A stretch of 64,000 nt of DNA. It comes from an uncultured Bacteroidales bacterium. GTDB taxonomy: Bacteria > Bacteroidota > Bacteroidia > Bacteroidales > UBA932. The stretch's first letter is position 1; every line of letters starts with the position of its first letter. Shown here piece after piece: positions 17,582 to 26,177 of this stretch. The position numbers and the translations under genes were made by a program. A model generated the notes under the pieces. The model was not told the DNA's origin. It did no database searches and saw only the letters and a program-made list of their open reading frames with translations. The stretch covers positions 62,001 to 126,000 of the forward strand of contig CALUQM010000001.1 in the NCBI GenBank assembly GCA_944322925.1, given 5' to 3'.

Positions 17582-18065
17582 CCGAGAAACTCGTGTTCTG
17601 GTATTCCTTTACCCAGACCTGACGTTCTATGGCCTGGTCCAGAGAAATCTGAGTTTCCGTGGACTGTACGTAAGGTATCTTCTGAATCGTATTCACGAGG
17701 ATTTCCATGAGATGGTCGTGGTTGAAACAGTAGATTTTCAGAAGCAGGGCGTATTTTCCGGTCACAAAATGGCATTCTACGATTTCGGAAATTTTCTTGA
17801 ATGCCTCGATGACTTCCGGATATTTGTTGGACTCGGACAGGGATACGCTTACATATGCGCATACGTTGAGTCCGAGTGCCTGCGGCTTGACGAGAAGCCT
17901 GGATCCCGTAATGACTCCGTTGGCCTCGAGCCGTTTGACTCTCTGGTGGATCGCCGCACCCGAAACCCCGCATTCGCGGGCTATCTCAAGGAAAGGCATT
18001 CTTGCATTCTTGACGAGAAATGACAAGATTTTCTGGTCAATCTGATCGATGTGGTAACTGTGCAT
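17544..18065 (-). CDS. Lrp/AsnC family transcriptional regulator
   Basis: A 173-residue regulator. The AsnC-type winged helix-turn-helix (residues about 6-60, DQKILSFLVKNARMPFLEIARECGVS) is followed by the RAM/ACT-like ligand domain (about 70-150, with CHFVTGKYALLLKI). It is slightly longer than usual because of a charged C-terminal tail (ANARKSREDGED), part of which comes from the 38-bp overlap with ispD. Such proteins often sense amino acids and form octamers. An A/T-rich region of about 120 bp lies upstream and could hold autoregulatory sites, but no clear target operon is adjacent. Confidence 0.92.
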   Translation of the reverse strand: MHSYHIDQIDQKILSFLVKNARMPFLEIARECGVSGAAIHQRVKRLEANGVITGSRLLVKPQALGLNVCAYVSVSLSESNKYPEVIEAFKKISEIVECHFVTGKYALLLKIYCFNHDHLMEILVNTIQKIPYVQSTETQISLDQAIERQVWVKEYQNTSFSANARKSREDGED

Positions 18066-18186
18066 TTTTTATCCCTCAAAATTTTATGCGCGAAGTTATA
18101 ATAAATTTTTAAAAATCGCACTAAAATCTCGATAAAAGATTACAGTTTATAAGCGATGCGGCCGTTTACGTAAAATATCGATATCG

Positions 18187-20493
18187 TTATTTGCGTTTTC
18201 TTTTCGTTTTGCCAGTCGGGCCGTTTTCTTCTATGATTTTCCTGCAGTCGTCTTCCGTAAGGCTTTCCGCCTCCGTTCCCTTGGGGATTCTGTAGTTGTT
18301 GCCGTCGAATTTGATATAGGGGCCGTAATTACCGGCTATGATCTGTATCCCGCTGTCCTTGAATTCGGCCATAATCTGTTTCTGAGGTTTAGAAGCCGCC
18401 TGCCCGATGATGTCGATACACCTGGCAAGATCGATGTCAAGCGGATTCGCGCCTTTCGGCAGGGAAATGTTCCTGTCCCCGTATTTCAGGTAAGGACCGA
18501 AACGGCCTTTGGTAGCTATGACGTCGATTCCTTCATATTGTCCGACAGTGCGCGGAAGACTGAAAAGCCTTATCGCCTCTTCGAGAGTGATGCTTTCTAT
18601 AAGCTGTCCGGGGCCGAGACTCGCATATTGCCTGTTTTCCCCTTCTCCTTTCTGGATATAAGGTCCGTACTGTCCGTACTTTGCAACGAGAGGCAGTCCG
18701 TCCGACGGATCATTCCCGAGCTCGCGGCTTACGTGGCTGTATTCCCTGTTGTTCAGAGTCTCTTCCACTTTTTCGTGGAAAGGCTTGTAGAAGTCGGTGA
18801 TCAGGCTGTTCCATTTCATTTCTCCTGCGGCAATCTGGTCGAATTCCTTTTCCACATTGGCCGTGAAGCCGTAGTCGAGAACTGTCTTGAACTTGTCCAC
18901 GAGGAAGTCCGTCACGATCATTCCTATTTCCTGCGGGAGAAGTTTTCCCTTTTCGGCCCCGACGGTTTCCGTCCTTTCCGTGGATGAAATCACACCGTTC
19001 CTGAGGACGAGGTCAGTCACACGTATCTTTTCTCCCTCCTTGTCTCCTTTTATTATATATCCGCGACCTTTCGTAAGGGTCGAAATGGTCGGTGCGTAGG
19101 TGGACGGTCTGCCGATTCCGAGTTCTTCCAGTTTTTTGACGAGCGTGGCCTCGGAGTACCTTGCCGGAGGAGCCGTGAATCTGGATATGGCCGAGATTCC
19201 GCATTCTTCCATTATCTGGCCCTGACGGAGTTCCGGAAGCATGATTTCATCAGTATCCTGTTCATCATCCGATCCTTCGATGTACAGTTTGAGGAAGCCG
19301 TCGAAGACAACCTCGCTGGCCTGCGTCGAAAAGAGTTCGGAGAATTTGTCCCCGTCTATTTTCATGTCGGTCTTCATGATCCTGGCGTCGGCCATCTGCG
19401 AGGCTACGGTCCTTTTCCAGATAAGTTCGTAAAGTTTTTTCTCCTGCGGGGTCCCGGATATCTGTGTATTGGCGATGTAGGTCGGTCTGATGGCCTCATG
19501 AGCTTCCTGTGCGCCCTTGCTTCTGGTCTTGTACTGGCGCGGCCGCGAATATTCCGCTCCGAAATTCGATATTATGTATTCCTTGGCGGTGTTTATCGCG
19601 AGCGAAGACAGGTTCGTCGAATCCGTACGCATGTATGTGATGAAACCTGACTCATACAGTCTTTGGGCGATGCTCATTGTCTGGCTTACGGAAAAATGAA
19701 GTTTCCTTGCGGCCTCCTGCTGCAGTGACGATGTCGTGAACGGCGAAGCCGGCGTCCTTGTCCCTTCCTTTTTCTCGATGCTGCAGATTGTGAATCGTGC
19801 GCCGGTGCATTTTTCCAGGAAACCGCGGGCTTCGTCTTCCGTCCTGAACTTCCTGTCCAGAACCGCCTTGACGGAAATGCCTGAAGGGAGACCTTCCGGG
19901 TGGAAAACCGCTTCGACCCTGAAGAATTTTTCCCGGGTAAAGTCTATGATTTCCTTTTCCCTGTCGACGACAAGCCTGAGTGCTACGGACTGTACGCGGC
20001 CTGCAGAGAGCTTGGGCTGGATCTTTTTCCACAGGATCGGCGACAGTTCGAAACCTACGAGCCGGTCGAGGACACGCCTTGCCTGCTGCGCGTCGACCAG
20101 ATCCATGTCTATGTCTCTCGGGTTTTTGATGGCATTAAGGATGGCGTCTTTTGTAATTTCATGGAAGACGATCCGTCTCGTATTTTCCTTCTTGAGCCCC
20201 AGCGTTTCGAACAGGTGCCATGAAATCGCCTCTCCTTCGCGGTCTTCATCGGATGCAAGCCATATTACGGAAGCGTTTTTTGCTGCCTTTTTAAGTTCCG
20301 AGACTACTGCTTTCTTGTCCGACGGTATTTCATATTCCGGACGGAATCCGTCTTCAATGTCGATGCTGAGTTTCGTCTTGCTCAGATCCCGTATATGCCC
20401 GAAACTGGATTTGACGGTATAGTCTTTCCCGAGGAAATTCTGTATAGTATGCGCTTTTGCCGGTGATTCGACAATTACGAGATTATCTTCCAT
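18187..20493 (-). CDS. topA: DNA topoisomerase I
   Basis: Type IA topoisomerase that relaxes negative supercoils through a 5'-phosphotyrosine. The 768-residue protein has the Toprim domain at the N-terminus (VIVESPAKAHTI, SDEDREGEAISWH) and the active-site Tyr in GFITYMRTDSTNLS near residue 285. The C-terminal tail has repeated GxYGPYIK-type modules (KYGQYGPYIQ, RFGPYLKYG, NYGPYIKFDG) instead of the Cys4 zinc fingers of E. coli TopA. It ends in the basic stretch KTKRKRK. This tail type is usual in Bacteroidetes. Monocistronic. Confidence 0.95.
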   Translation of the reverse strand: MEDNLVIVESPAKAHTIQNFLGKDYTVKSSFGHIRDLSKTKLSIDIEDGFRPEYEIPSDKKAVVSELKKAAKNASVIWLASDEDREGEAISWHLFETLGLKKENTRRIVFHEITKDAILNAIKNPRDIDMDLVDAQQARRVLDRLVGFELSPILWKKIQPKLSAGRVQSVALRLVVDREKEIIDFTREKFFRVEAVFHPEGLPSGISVKAVLDRKFRTEDEARGFLEKCTGARFTICSIEKKEGTRTPASPFTTSSLQQEAARKLHFSVSQTMSIAQRLYESGFITYMRTDSTNLSSLAINTAKEYIISNFGAEYSRPRQYKTRSKGAQEAHEAIRPTYIANTQISGTPQEKKLYELIWKRTVASQMADARIMKTDMKIDGDKFSELFSTQASEVVFDGFLKLYIEGSDDEQDTDEIMLPELRQGQIMEECGISAISRFTAPPARYSEATLVKKLEELGIGRPSTYAPTISTLTKGRGYIIKGDKEGEKIRVTDLVLRNGVISSTERTETVGAEKGKLLPQEIGMIVTDFLVDKFKTVLDYGFTANVEKEFDQIAAGEMKWNSLITDFYKPFHEKVEETLNNREYSHVSRELGNDPSDGLPLVAKYGQYGPYIQKGEGENRQYASLGPGQLIESITLEEAIRLFSLPRTVGQYEGIDVIATKGRFGPYLKYGDRNISLPKGANPLDIDLARCIDIIGQAASKPQKQIMAEFKDSGIQIIAGNYGPYIKFDGNNYRIPKGTEAESLTEDDCRKIIEENGPTGKTKRKRK

Positions 20494-20578
20494 AAAATTT
20501 TCTTTTCAAAACAAGACCCTGACGGTCAATAAATCTGCAAAGTAAAACACAAACAAAATAATATTCAAATTTTGTTGC

Positions 20579-20586
20579 TATTTTTG
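20579..20586 (+). promoter_or_regulatory. -7 box for the PBP1A-ddl-prmC operon
   Basis: TATTTTTG 24 nt before the ATG at 20611. It lies inside the upstream TTG-initiated extension and argues against that start. Confidence 0.55.
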
Positions 20587-20610
20587 CAGTCCTTACTTAA
20601 AAATTGCGGA

Positions 20611-22956
20611 ATGAAAGACATCACCGAAAAGAGAATAGTCAGATGGTTCTGGATCCTGTTGCTTGTGCCTGTAGCGTGTTTTATCCTGCTCGTTCTGGCA
20701 GTATGGGCCTTTGCCGACATCCCGTCTTTCGAGGAACTCGAGAATCCCGAAAGCAAACTTGCGACACAGGTCATAGCGGAGGACGGAGAGATCCTTACCA
20801 CTTTCCATATAGAGAACAGATCATTCGTAAGCTATGAAGACCTGTCGCCTTATCTTGTCGAGGCGGCTGTGGCTACTGAAGACGTACGCTTCTATGACCA
20901 TTCCGGCATCGATTTCAGAAGTCTTGCGAGAGTGCTTGTCAAGACATTGATGATGAGCGATTCGAGCCAGGGAGGCGGAAGCACCATCACGCAGCAGCTT
21001 GCGAAGACCCTGTATCCGAGAGACAACATCAGCGGCAGCTTTCCCGGAGCAAGACAGATCAAGATGGTATGGATCAAGCTCAAGGAATGGATCACTGCCG
21101 TCAAGCTCGAGAGGAACTATACCAAGGACGAAATCCTTGCCATGTACATGAATGCGGTATTCTTCGGGAGCAATGCCTACGGAGTGAAGACGGCTGCCGA
21201 GACATTCTTCTCCAAGGAGCCGGCCGACCTTACGGTAGAGGAGAGCGCGATGCTTGTAGGCATGGTGAACAAACCTACGAGATACAATCCCGTATTGAAT
21301 CCGGACAAGGCTCTCGGCAGGAGGAATTTCGTTCTGAAGCAGATGGCCAAAGCCGGATATCTTACGGAAGCCCAGGCCGATTCGATCATCAATATCCCGA
21401 TAACCCTTGCATACCAGGTCCAGGACCATAACGCCGGCCTTGCCCCGTATTTCAGGGACATGCTCAGGCGGACGATGAATGCAAAGCAGCCGAAACGCTC
21501 GTCCTACAGCATCTATGAAGACTACAAGGTGGATTCCCTGCTTTGGGCGAACGACGACCTGTACGGCTGGCTCAACAAAAACAGGAAAGCCGACGGTACG
21601 CAGTACAGTCTGGACAAGGACGGGCTCAGGATTTATACTACCATCAACTACAAGATGCAGCAGTATGCCGAAGAGGCGGTGCGTGAACATCTCGGACAGG
21701 ACCTTCAGGAAAGTTTCTGGCGGGACCTGAGATGGAAGACCAACAAGCCGTTTTCGAATGACGTGGACAAGGCCACGATAGACCGGCTGATGTCCCAGGC
21801 GAGAAGGTGGAGCGACAGGTACAGGATGATGAAGGCCCGCGGAGCTTCCGAGCAGGAAATTCAGGCCAGTTTCAAGGAAAAAACCAAAATGAGGGTCTTT
21901 TCATGGAAGGGCAAGGGATATATCGATACTCTGATGACTCCCGACGATTCCATTAAATATTACAAGGCCCACCTGCGAGCCGGCTTCATGGCGATCGAAC
22001 CGGAAACAGGGCACATCAAGGCATACGTAGGAGGCCCGGACTACAGGTATTTCAAGTACGACAATGTCCGTCAGGGCAAAAGGCAGGTCGGTTCCACCAT
22101 CAAGCCGTTCCTTTACACTCTTGCCATGCAGGAGGGCATGTCCCCTTGCGACCAGGTCGTGAATGTGCCTCAGACATTCATAGTGGGAGATGATACGTGG
22201 ACGCCGAGAAGTACCGACCGTGACGAGTGGATAGGCCAGACAGTCACGCTGAAATGGGGCCTGACAAAGAGCAGCAACAACATATCCGCCTATCTGATGA
22301 AGCAGTTTGGTCCTCACGCGATGGCGGAAATGATGCGCAAGATGGGAATAGGAAGCCATATAGACGAGGTGCCGTCGCTGTGTGTCGGCCCGGCTGACCT
22401 TTCCCTGTACGAAATGGTTTCCGCATACAATACTTTCCCGTCCAGGGGCGTATTTGTCGAACCGTTGTTCGTGACCAGGATAGAAGACAACATGGGCAAC
22501 CTTCTTGCGGAGTTCAGCAATGAAAAAAGAGAAGCCATAAGCGAGCAGACGGCGTATCTTATGGCAAATCTGATGCAGGGGGTAGTGACCGGCGGCACGG
22601 CGGTAAGACTGCGTTTCAAATACCAGCTGACCGGAGAAATCGCCGGCAAGACCGGAACTACGAATGACCAGTCGGACGGCTGGTTCATAGGATATACTCC
22701 TGCCATTACTGCCGGTATATGGGTCGGTGCCGAAGACAGGCAGGTGCATTTCGAGTCCCTTTCTCTCGGAGGAGGATCGAACATGGCCCTTCCTATCTGG
22801 GGAATTTTCATGAACAAGGTTCTGAAGGACGGGACTCTCGGCATAACCGGAGATGAAAAATTCATAGCGCCCGCAGGCATGGAACTGAATCTGGATTGCG
22901 ACGGAAGCGATGCTGATGCCGTAGCGGGGAACAGCGACGTAGATTTTTTTGATTGA
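20611..22956 (+). CDS. Penicillin-binding protein 1A (bifunctional glycosyltransferase/transpeptidase)
   Basis: Class A PBP that polymerises and cross-links peptidoglycan in the periplasm. The 781-residue protein starts with a cytoplasmic tail and one membrane helix (about 12-35). The GT51 domain follows with EDVRFYDHSGID (catalytic Glu near 90) and GGGSTITQQLAK. The transpeptidase domain has STIK near residue 494, SSN near 555 and KTGTT near 685. The ATG at 20611 is used because a TATTTTTG box lies just upstream. The end is acidic (DCDGSDADAVAGNSDVDFFD). First of three genes with ddl and prmC. Confidence 0.94.
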   Translation: MKDITEKRIVRWFWILLLVPVACFILLVLAVWAFADIPSFEELENPESKLATQVIAEDGEILTTFHIENRSFVSYEDLSPYLVEAAVATEDVRFYDHSGIDFRSLARVLVKTLMMSDSSQGGGSTITQQLAKTLYPRDNISGSFPGARQIKMVWIKLKEWITAVKLERNYTKDEILAMYMNAVFFGSNAYGVKTAAETFFSKEPADLTVEESAMLVGMVNKPTRYNPVLNPDKALGRRNFVLKQMAKAGYLTEAQADSIINIPITLAYQVQDHNAGLAPYFRDMLRRTMNAKQPKRSSYSIYEDYKVDSLLWANDDLYGWLNKNRKADGTQYSLDKDGLRIYTTINYKMQQYAEEAVREHLGQDLQESFWRDLRWKTNKPFSNDVDKATIDRLMSQARRWSDRYRMMKARGASEQEIQASFKEKTKMRVFSWKGKGYIDTLMTPDDSIKYYKAHLRAGFMAIEPETGHIKAYVGGPDYRYFKYDNVRQGKRQVGSTIKPFLYTLAMQEGMSPCDQVVNVPQTFIVGDDTWTPRSTDRDEWIGQTVTLKWGLTKSSNNISAYLMKQFGPHAMAEMMRKMGIGSHIDEVPSLCVGPADLSLYEMVSAYNTFPSRGVFVEPLFVTRIEDNMGNLLAEFSNEKREAISEQTAYLMANLMQGVVTGGTAVRLRFKYQLTGEIAGKTGTTNDQSDGWFIGYTPAITAGIWVGAEDRQVHFESLSLGGGSNMALPIWGIFMNKVLKDGTLGITGDEKFIAPAGMELNLDCDGSDADAVAGNSDVDFFD

Positions 22957-22957
22957 T

Positions 22958-23974
22958 ATGGGCAAGTACAGTACTATTGCCGTGATTTACGGCAGCGACT
23001 CTTCGGAATGGGAGATTTCGTGCCGGAGCGGAGAATTCACGGCTTCCCGCATAGACGGGAACAGATATAGCGTCTATGAGATTTTCGCCAGATTCGGACG
23101 CTGGCATCTTGTGGCTTACAGGAAAAAGAATGCAGTCAGAATCATTATCCCTGAAGATTCCCGTCCGGAAATAGACAAGACGGATTTCTCTGTAACCGTC
23201 GCAGGTGAGAAGGTCAAGTTCGACTTCGCATACATCATGCAGCACGGGACCCCCGGGGAGAACGGTCTCATGCAGGGGTATCTTGAAATGCTCGGCATTC
23301 CTTTCAGCAGCTGCAGTTCGTTCGTCTCGACGATTACGTTCGACAAGTTCACATGCAAGAATTATCTGAGGAACGTTGACTACGTGAAATGTGCCGACGA
23401 TGTCTTCATCCGTCAGGGCGAAGCCGTACCGGGTCTTGCGGACAAGGTTATCGGAAAGCTCGGACTTCCTCTTTTTGTCAAGCCCACCGACGGAGGGTCG
23501 AGTTTCGGCGTGGTGAAAGTGAAGAAGCGCGAAGAATTCGACGATGCGGTAAAGACGGCCTTTTCCGAAGGCAAAATGATCCTGGCCGAGCAGTTCATTC
23601 CCGGCAGGGAGATTACCGATGCCGTTTATTTCGACGGAAAGGAACTTGTGGCCCTGCCGGTCATAGAAATAGTCACCGATCATGAATTTTTCGATTATGA
23701 TGCCAAGTATAACGGCTTCAGCGAAGAAATCTGCCCGGCTCCGATATCTGCCGAACTGACGGCCAAAGTCCAGGAGGCCTCGAAAAAAATATACGGACGC
23801 CTCGGATGTTCCGGTCTTGTCAGGGTCGATTACATATTGTCCGGCGAGGACCTGTATTTCCTTGAGGTCAATACTATCCCCGGAATGACGAGCGCATCTC
23901 TTGTTCCGAAAATGGTCAGGACCGCAGGTCTCGACATCACCGATTTCCTGACGCAGATAATAGAAAATTCCTGA
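22958..23974 (+). CDS. ddl: D-alanine--D-alanine ligase
   Basis: ATP-grasp ligase forming D-Ala-D-Ala for the peptidoglycan stem. The 338-residue protein has HGTPGENGLMQGYLEMLGIP, the ATP-grasp FVKPTDGGSSFGV near 166, EQFIPGRE and the metal-binding EVNTIPGMT near the end. The ATG at 22958 is one base after the PBP1A stop; a longer TTG start would overlap the PBP1A gene. The coupling of PBP1A and ddl puts two wall enzymes on one transcript. Confidence 0.94.
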   Translation: MGKYSTIAVIYGSDSSEWEISCRSGEFTASRIDGNRYSVYEIFARFGRWHLVAYRKKNAVRIIIPEDSRPEIDKTDFSVTVAGEKVKFDFAYIMQHGTPGENGLMQGYLEMLGIPFSSCSSFVSTITFDKFTCKNYLRNVDYVKCADDVFIRQGEAVPGLADKVIGKLGLPLFVKPTDGGSSFGVVKVKKREEFDDAVKTAFSEGKMILAEQFIPGREITDAVYFDGKELVALPVIEIVTDHEFFDYDAKYNGFSEEICPAPISAELTAKVQEASKKIYGRLGCSGLVRVDYILSGEDLYFLEVNTIPGMTSASLVPKMVRTAGLDITDFLTQIIENS

Positions 23975-23975
23975 C

Positions 23976-24845
23976 GTGACAACAGGGGAGTTCAGAAAGC
24001 AGGCGCTGGCCCGTCTGTCTGCAGTATATGACGACAGAGAGGCAGACGCGATGGTCCGGATCCTGTACGGCTCCGTTCTCGGCCTGCCTGATTATGTCTG
24101 CGTGACCGAGCCGGACCGTGTGATATCATGCTCCGATATCGACAGGCTCGAGTCATGTATGAAAAGGCTGGAAGCCGAAGAGCCTCTGCAGTATGTGCTC
24201 GGAGAAGCCGAATTCTACGGGCTCCGTTTCAATGTATCTCCGGCCGTACTTATCCCTCGCCCGGAAACGGAATTCCTCTGCCGCCTGCTTGTTGAAGATA
24301 TTGTTCCTTCGCTTGGAAACAGGACGCCGGCCGTTCTGGACCTATGTACAGGTTCCGGCTGCATCGCCTGGACCATCGCCCATTATGTGCCCGGCTCTGC
24401 GGTGACTGCCGCTGATGTTTCCGAAGCTGCCGTCGCGGTGGCTTCTTCCCAGAATATCGCCGGGAACAGACCGGAGTTCCGCATAATGGACGTATTGGGA
24501 TCGCCGGAGAGTATTCGCGGGATACTTGGCGATTCTGTTTTCGATATAATAGTAAGCAACCCGCCTTACGTGACGGAAGGGGAAAAGCGGCTGATGGCCG
24601 GGAATGTGCTTGATTATGAACCGGAAATGGCCCTGTTTGTCCCGGACGACGATCCGCTTCTGTTCTACAGGGCCATTGCATCCATAGCTGCCGTATATCT
24701 TTCTCCCGGCGGTCTCGGGGCCGTCGAGATAAACGAAAGTTACGGCAAGGATGCCTGCAGCCTGTTCAGCGGTGCCGGATTCCGGAAAGTGTCTCTGGAG
24801 AAGGATTTGTCCGGCCGGGACCGGTTCGTGTTTTTCGGAAAATGA
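23976..24845 (+). CDS. prmC: Release factor glutamine methyltransferase
   Basis: SAM-dependent N5-methylation of the GGQ glutamine in peptide chain release factors. The 289-residue protein has an N-terminal helical domain with PLQYVLGEAEFYGL near 70 and PRPETE near 90. The Rossmann fold has DLCTGSGCIA near 117 and the NPPY catalytic motif (SNPPYV) near 190. It begins with GTG one base after the ddl stop, so it is almost certainly read from the PBP1A-ddl transcript. Confidence 0.93.
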   Translation: MTTGEFRKQALARLSAVYDDREADAMVRILYGSVLGLPDYVCVTEPDRVISCSDIDRLESCMKRLEAEEPLQYVLGEAEFYGLRFNVSPAVLIPRPETEFLCRLLVEDIVPSLGNRTPAVLDLCTGSGCIAWTIAHYVPGSAVTAADVSEAAVAVASSQNIAGNRPEFRIMDVLGSPESIRGILGDSVFDIIVSNPPYVTEGEKRLMAGNVLDYEPEMALFVPDDDPLLFYRAIASIAAVYLSPGGLGAVEINESYGKDACSLFSGAGFRKVSLEKDLSGRDRFVFFGK

Positions 24846-24873
24846 AATCATTTGTCAGTTAAACGTTTATTTC

Positions 24874-24920
24874 TTGATTAAACCGATAACTGTCGCTCTC
24901 TTTGCAGAAAAAAGGGAGGA
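24874..24920 (+). promoter_or_regulatory. Promoter and Shine-Dalgarno of the lipoprotein gene at 24926
   Basis: TTG (24874-24876), 20-bp spacer, TCTCTTTG (24897-24904), one mismatch from TAnnTTTG. GGGAGGA (24914-24920) sits five bases before the ATG, an unusually strong ribosome binding site for this window. Confidence 0.5.
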
Positions 24921-24925
24921 CAGTT

Positions 24926-26176
24926 ATGAGAAGGTTTTGTTTAAGTTCGTTGTCGGCAGTCCTGTGTCTGGTTCCGACGCTGCAGGGGTGCATCGATCCG
25001 ATTCCGGCAGAAGGCGGCGATGTTGTCGGAGGGGATGCCGTTCCTGCCCCGACCCTGGCTGAAATAGCCGGGCTGCTTGCGGAGCTGCCGCTGGAGTACG
25101 AGCATCTGAAGGAAGTCCATGACGCCGTGTCGTCTTCATCGGAAAACGGATATGACGAGGAATACACCATGTATGATCTCTTTGCCGCCCCCGGTTCCGG
25201 AGTCGGAGACCCCCGTCTGCCGTCGAAGAGCCCCGGCAAGTATGAAAATCCCGTTTCAGACCTTATCCGGAGTCATCTCGAGGCAAAATCTGCGACCAGA
25301 TCAGTTCCGGGTCAGCCGGCTCTTTCTTCAGGTATCGGCGCAGACGACTATGTCGAAGCCCTTGCATCGTCGGATATCCAGATTTACTGGCCTTTTTCTG
25401 AAACATGGGACGGGACAGATGCCCTGCCCGTGATAACATTCGATCCTGAAAATGATGCTTCGGTCAATACAGGCTACAGAATGACAAGGCTGGATGACGG
25501 AAGTGTGAAGATAGACACGGTAGCGGTCGATGAGAAAATGGCAATGGAACATCCGGTATGGGTCGTGAACAGGAACAGCGACAGCGGATATCTTTCGCTC
25601 GACATGGTCAGGCAGCTTTATCCGGACAGGCTGGAAGGAGGGAATGTAGTTGTCGGCCCGTCAACGGAAACGCGCACCCCAGCCGGCGGTGCTCCGGGGA
25701 TGAAGACTCTCGTCCTAAAGGATTTCATCATGAACAGGAACTATGACTCATGGTTTGCGGGGGCTTCAGAATTCTTCGTGAAATGCGGATCGGTGGAAAA
25801 CTTTACCGCAAGCACCGAAGCGGAGCTCCAGCTGTATTCGCCAGCAATAACGGATTTCATTATAGTGGTGAAAAGAAATCAGGTCGGAAAAGCCCAGCCT
25901 TTCAATGCCGTCCTTGTGTCGGATCTTACGGACCAGGTCGAAAACCTTGCATTTATGATCATAGAGGACGACGGAGGCAAGAGGACTTCGTGGAAATGTA
26001 CCGCCCTCGTCAGGATAGCGTCCAAAAGCTACGGCGTCGAGATCGAACTTCCGTTCAATACAAGGGACGACATAGTCTGGAGAGGGTCATTGAGCAGCAG
26101 GTATCTTGCCGCGCACAGCAATATCCCGGAAAATTTCGGGGACGTCGTGATTACATTTGAAATGGAAGAATACTGA
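24926..26176 (+). CDS. Lipoprotein of unknown function
   Basis: I do not recognise a family. The 416-residue product starts with a type II signal peptide (MRRFCLSSLSAVLCLVPTLQGC, lipidated Cys22). A low-complexity Gly/Ala/Pro/Asp linker follows, then a region rich in beta-strand-forming residues with no catalytic motif that I can name. The ATG at 24926 is preferred over an upstream TTG because GGGAGGA is correctly placed before it. It is probably anchored in the outer membrane. It is monocistronic and converges with the U32 gene with a 1-bp gap. Confidence 0.75.
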   Translation: MRRFCLSSLSAVLCLVPTLQGCIDPIPAEGGDVVGGDAVPAPTLAEIAGLLAELPLEYEHLKEVHDAVSSSSENGYDEEYTMYDLFAAPGSGVGDPRLPSKSPGKYENPVSDLIRSHLEAKSATRSVPGQPALSSGIGADDYVEALASSDIQIYWPFSETWDGTDALPVITFDPENDASVNTGYRMTRLDDGSVKIDTVAVDEKMAMEHPVWVVNRNSDSGYLSLDMVRQLYPDRLEGGNVVVGPSTETRTPAGGAPGMKTLVLKDFIMNRNYDSWFAGASEFFVKCGSVENFTASTEAELQLYSPAITDFIIVVKRNQVGKAQPFNAVLVSDLTDQVENLAFMIIEDDGGKRTSWKCTALVRIASKSYGVEIELPFNTRDDIVWRGSLSSRYLAAHSNIPENFGDVVITFEMEEY

Positions 26177-26177
26177 T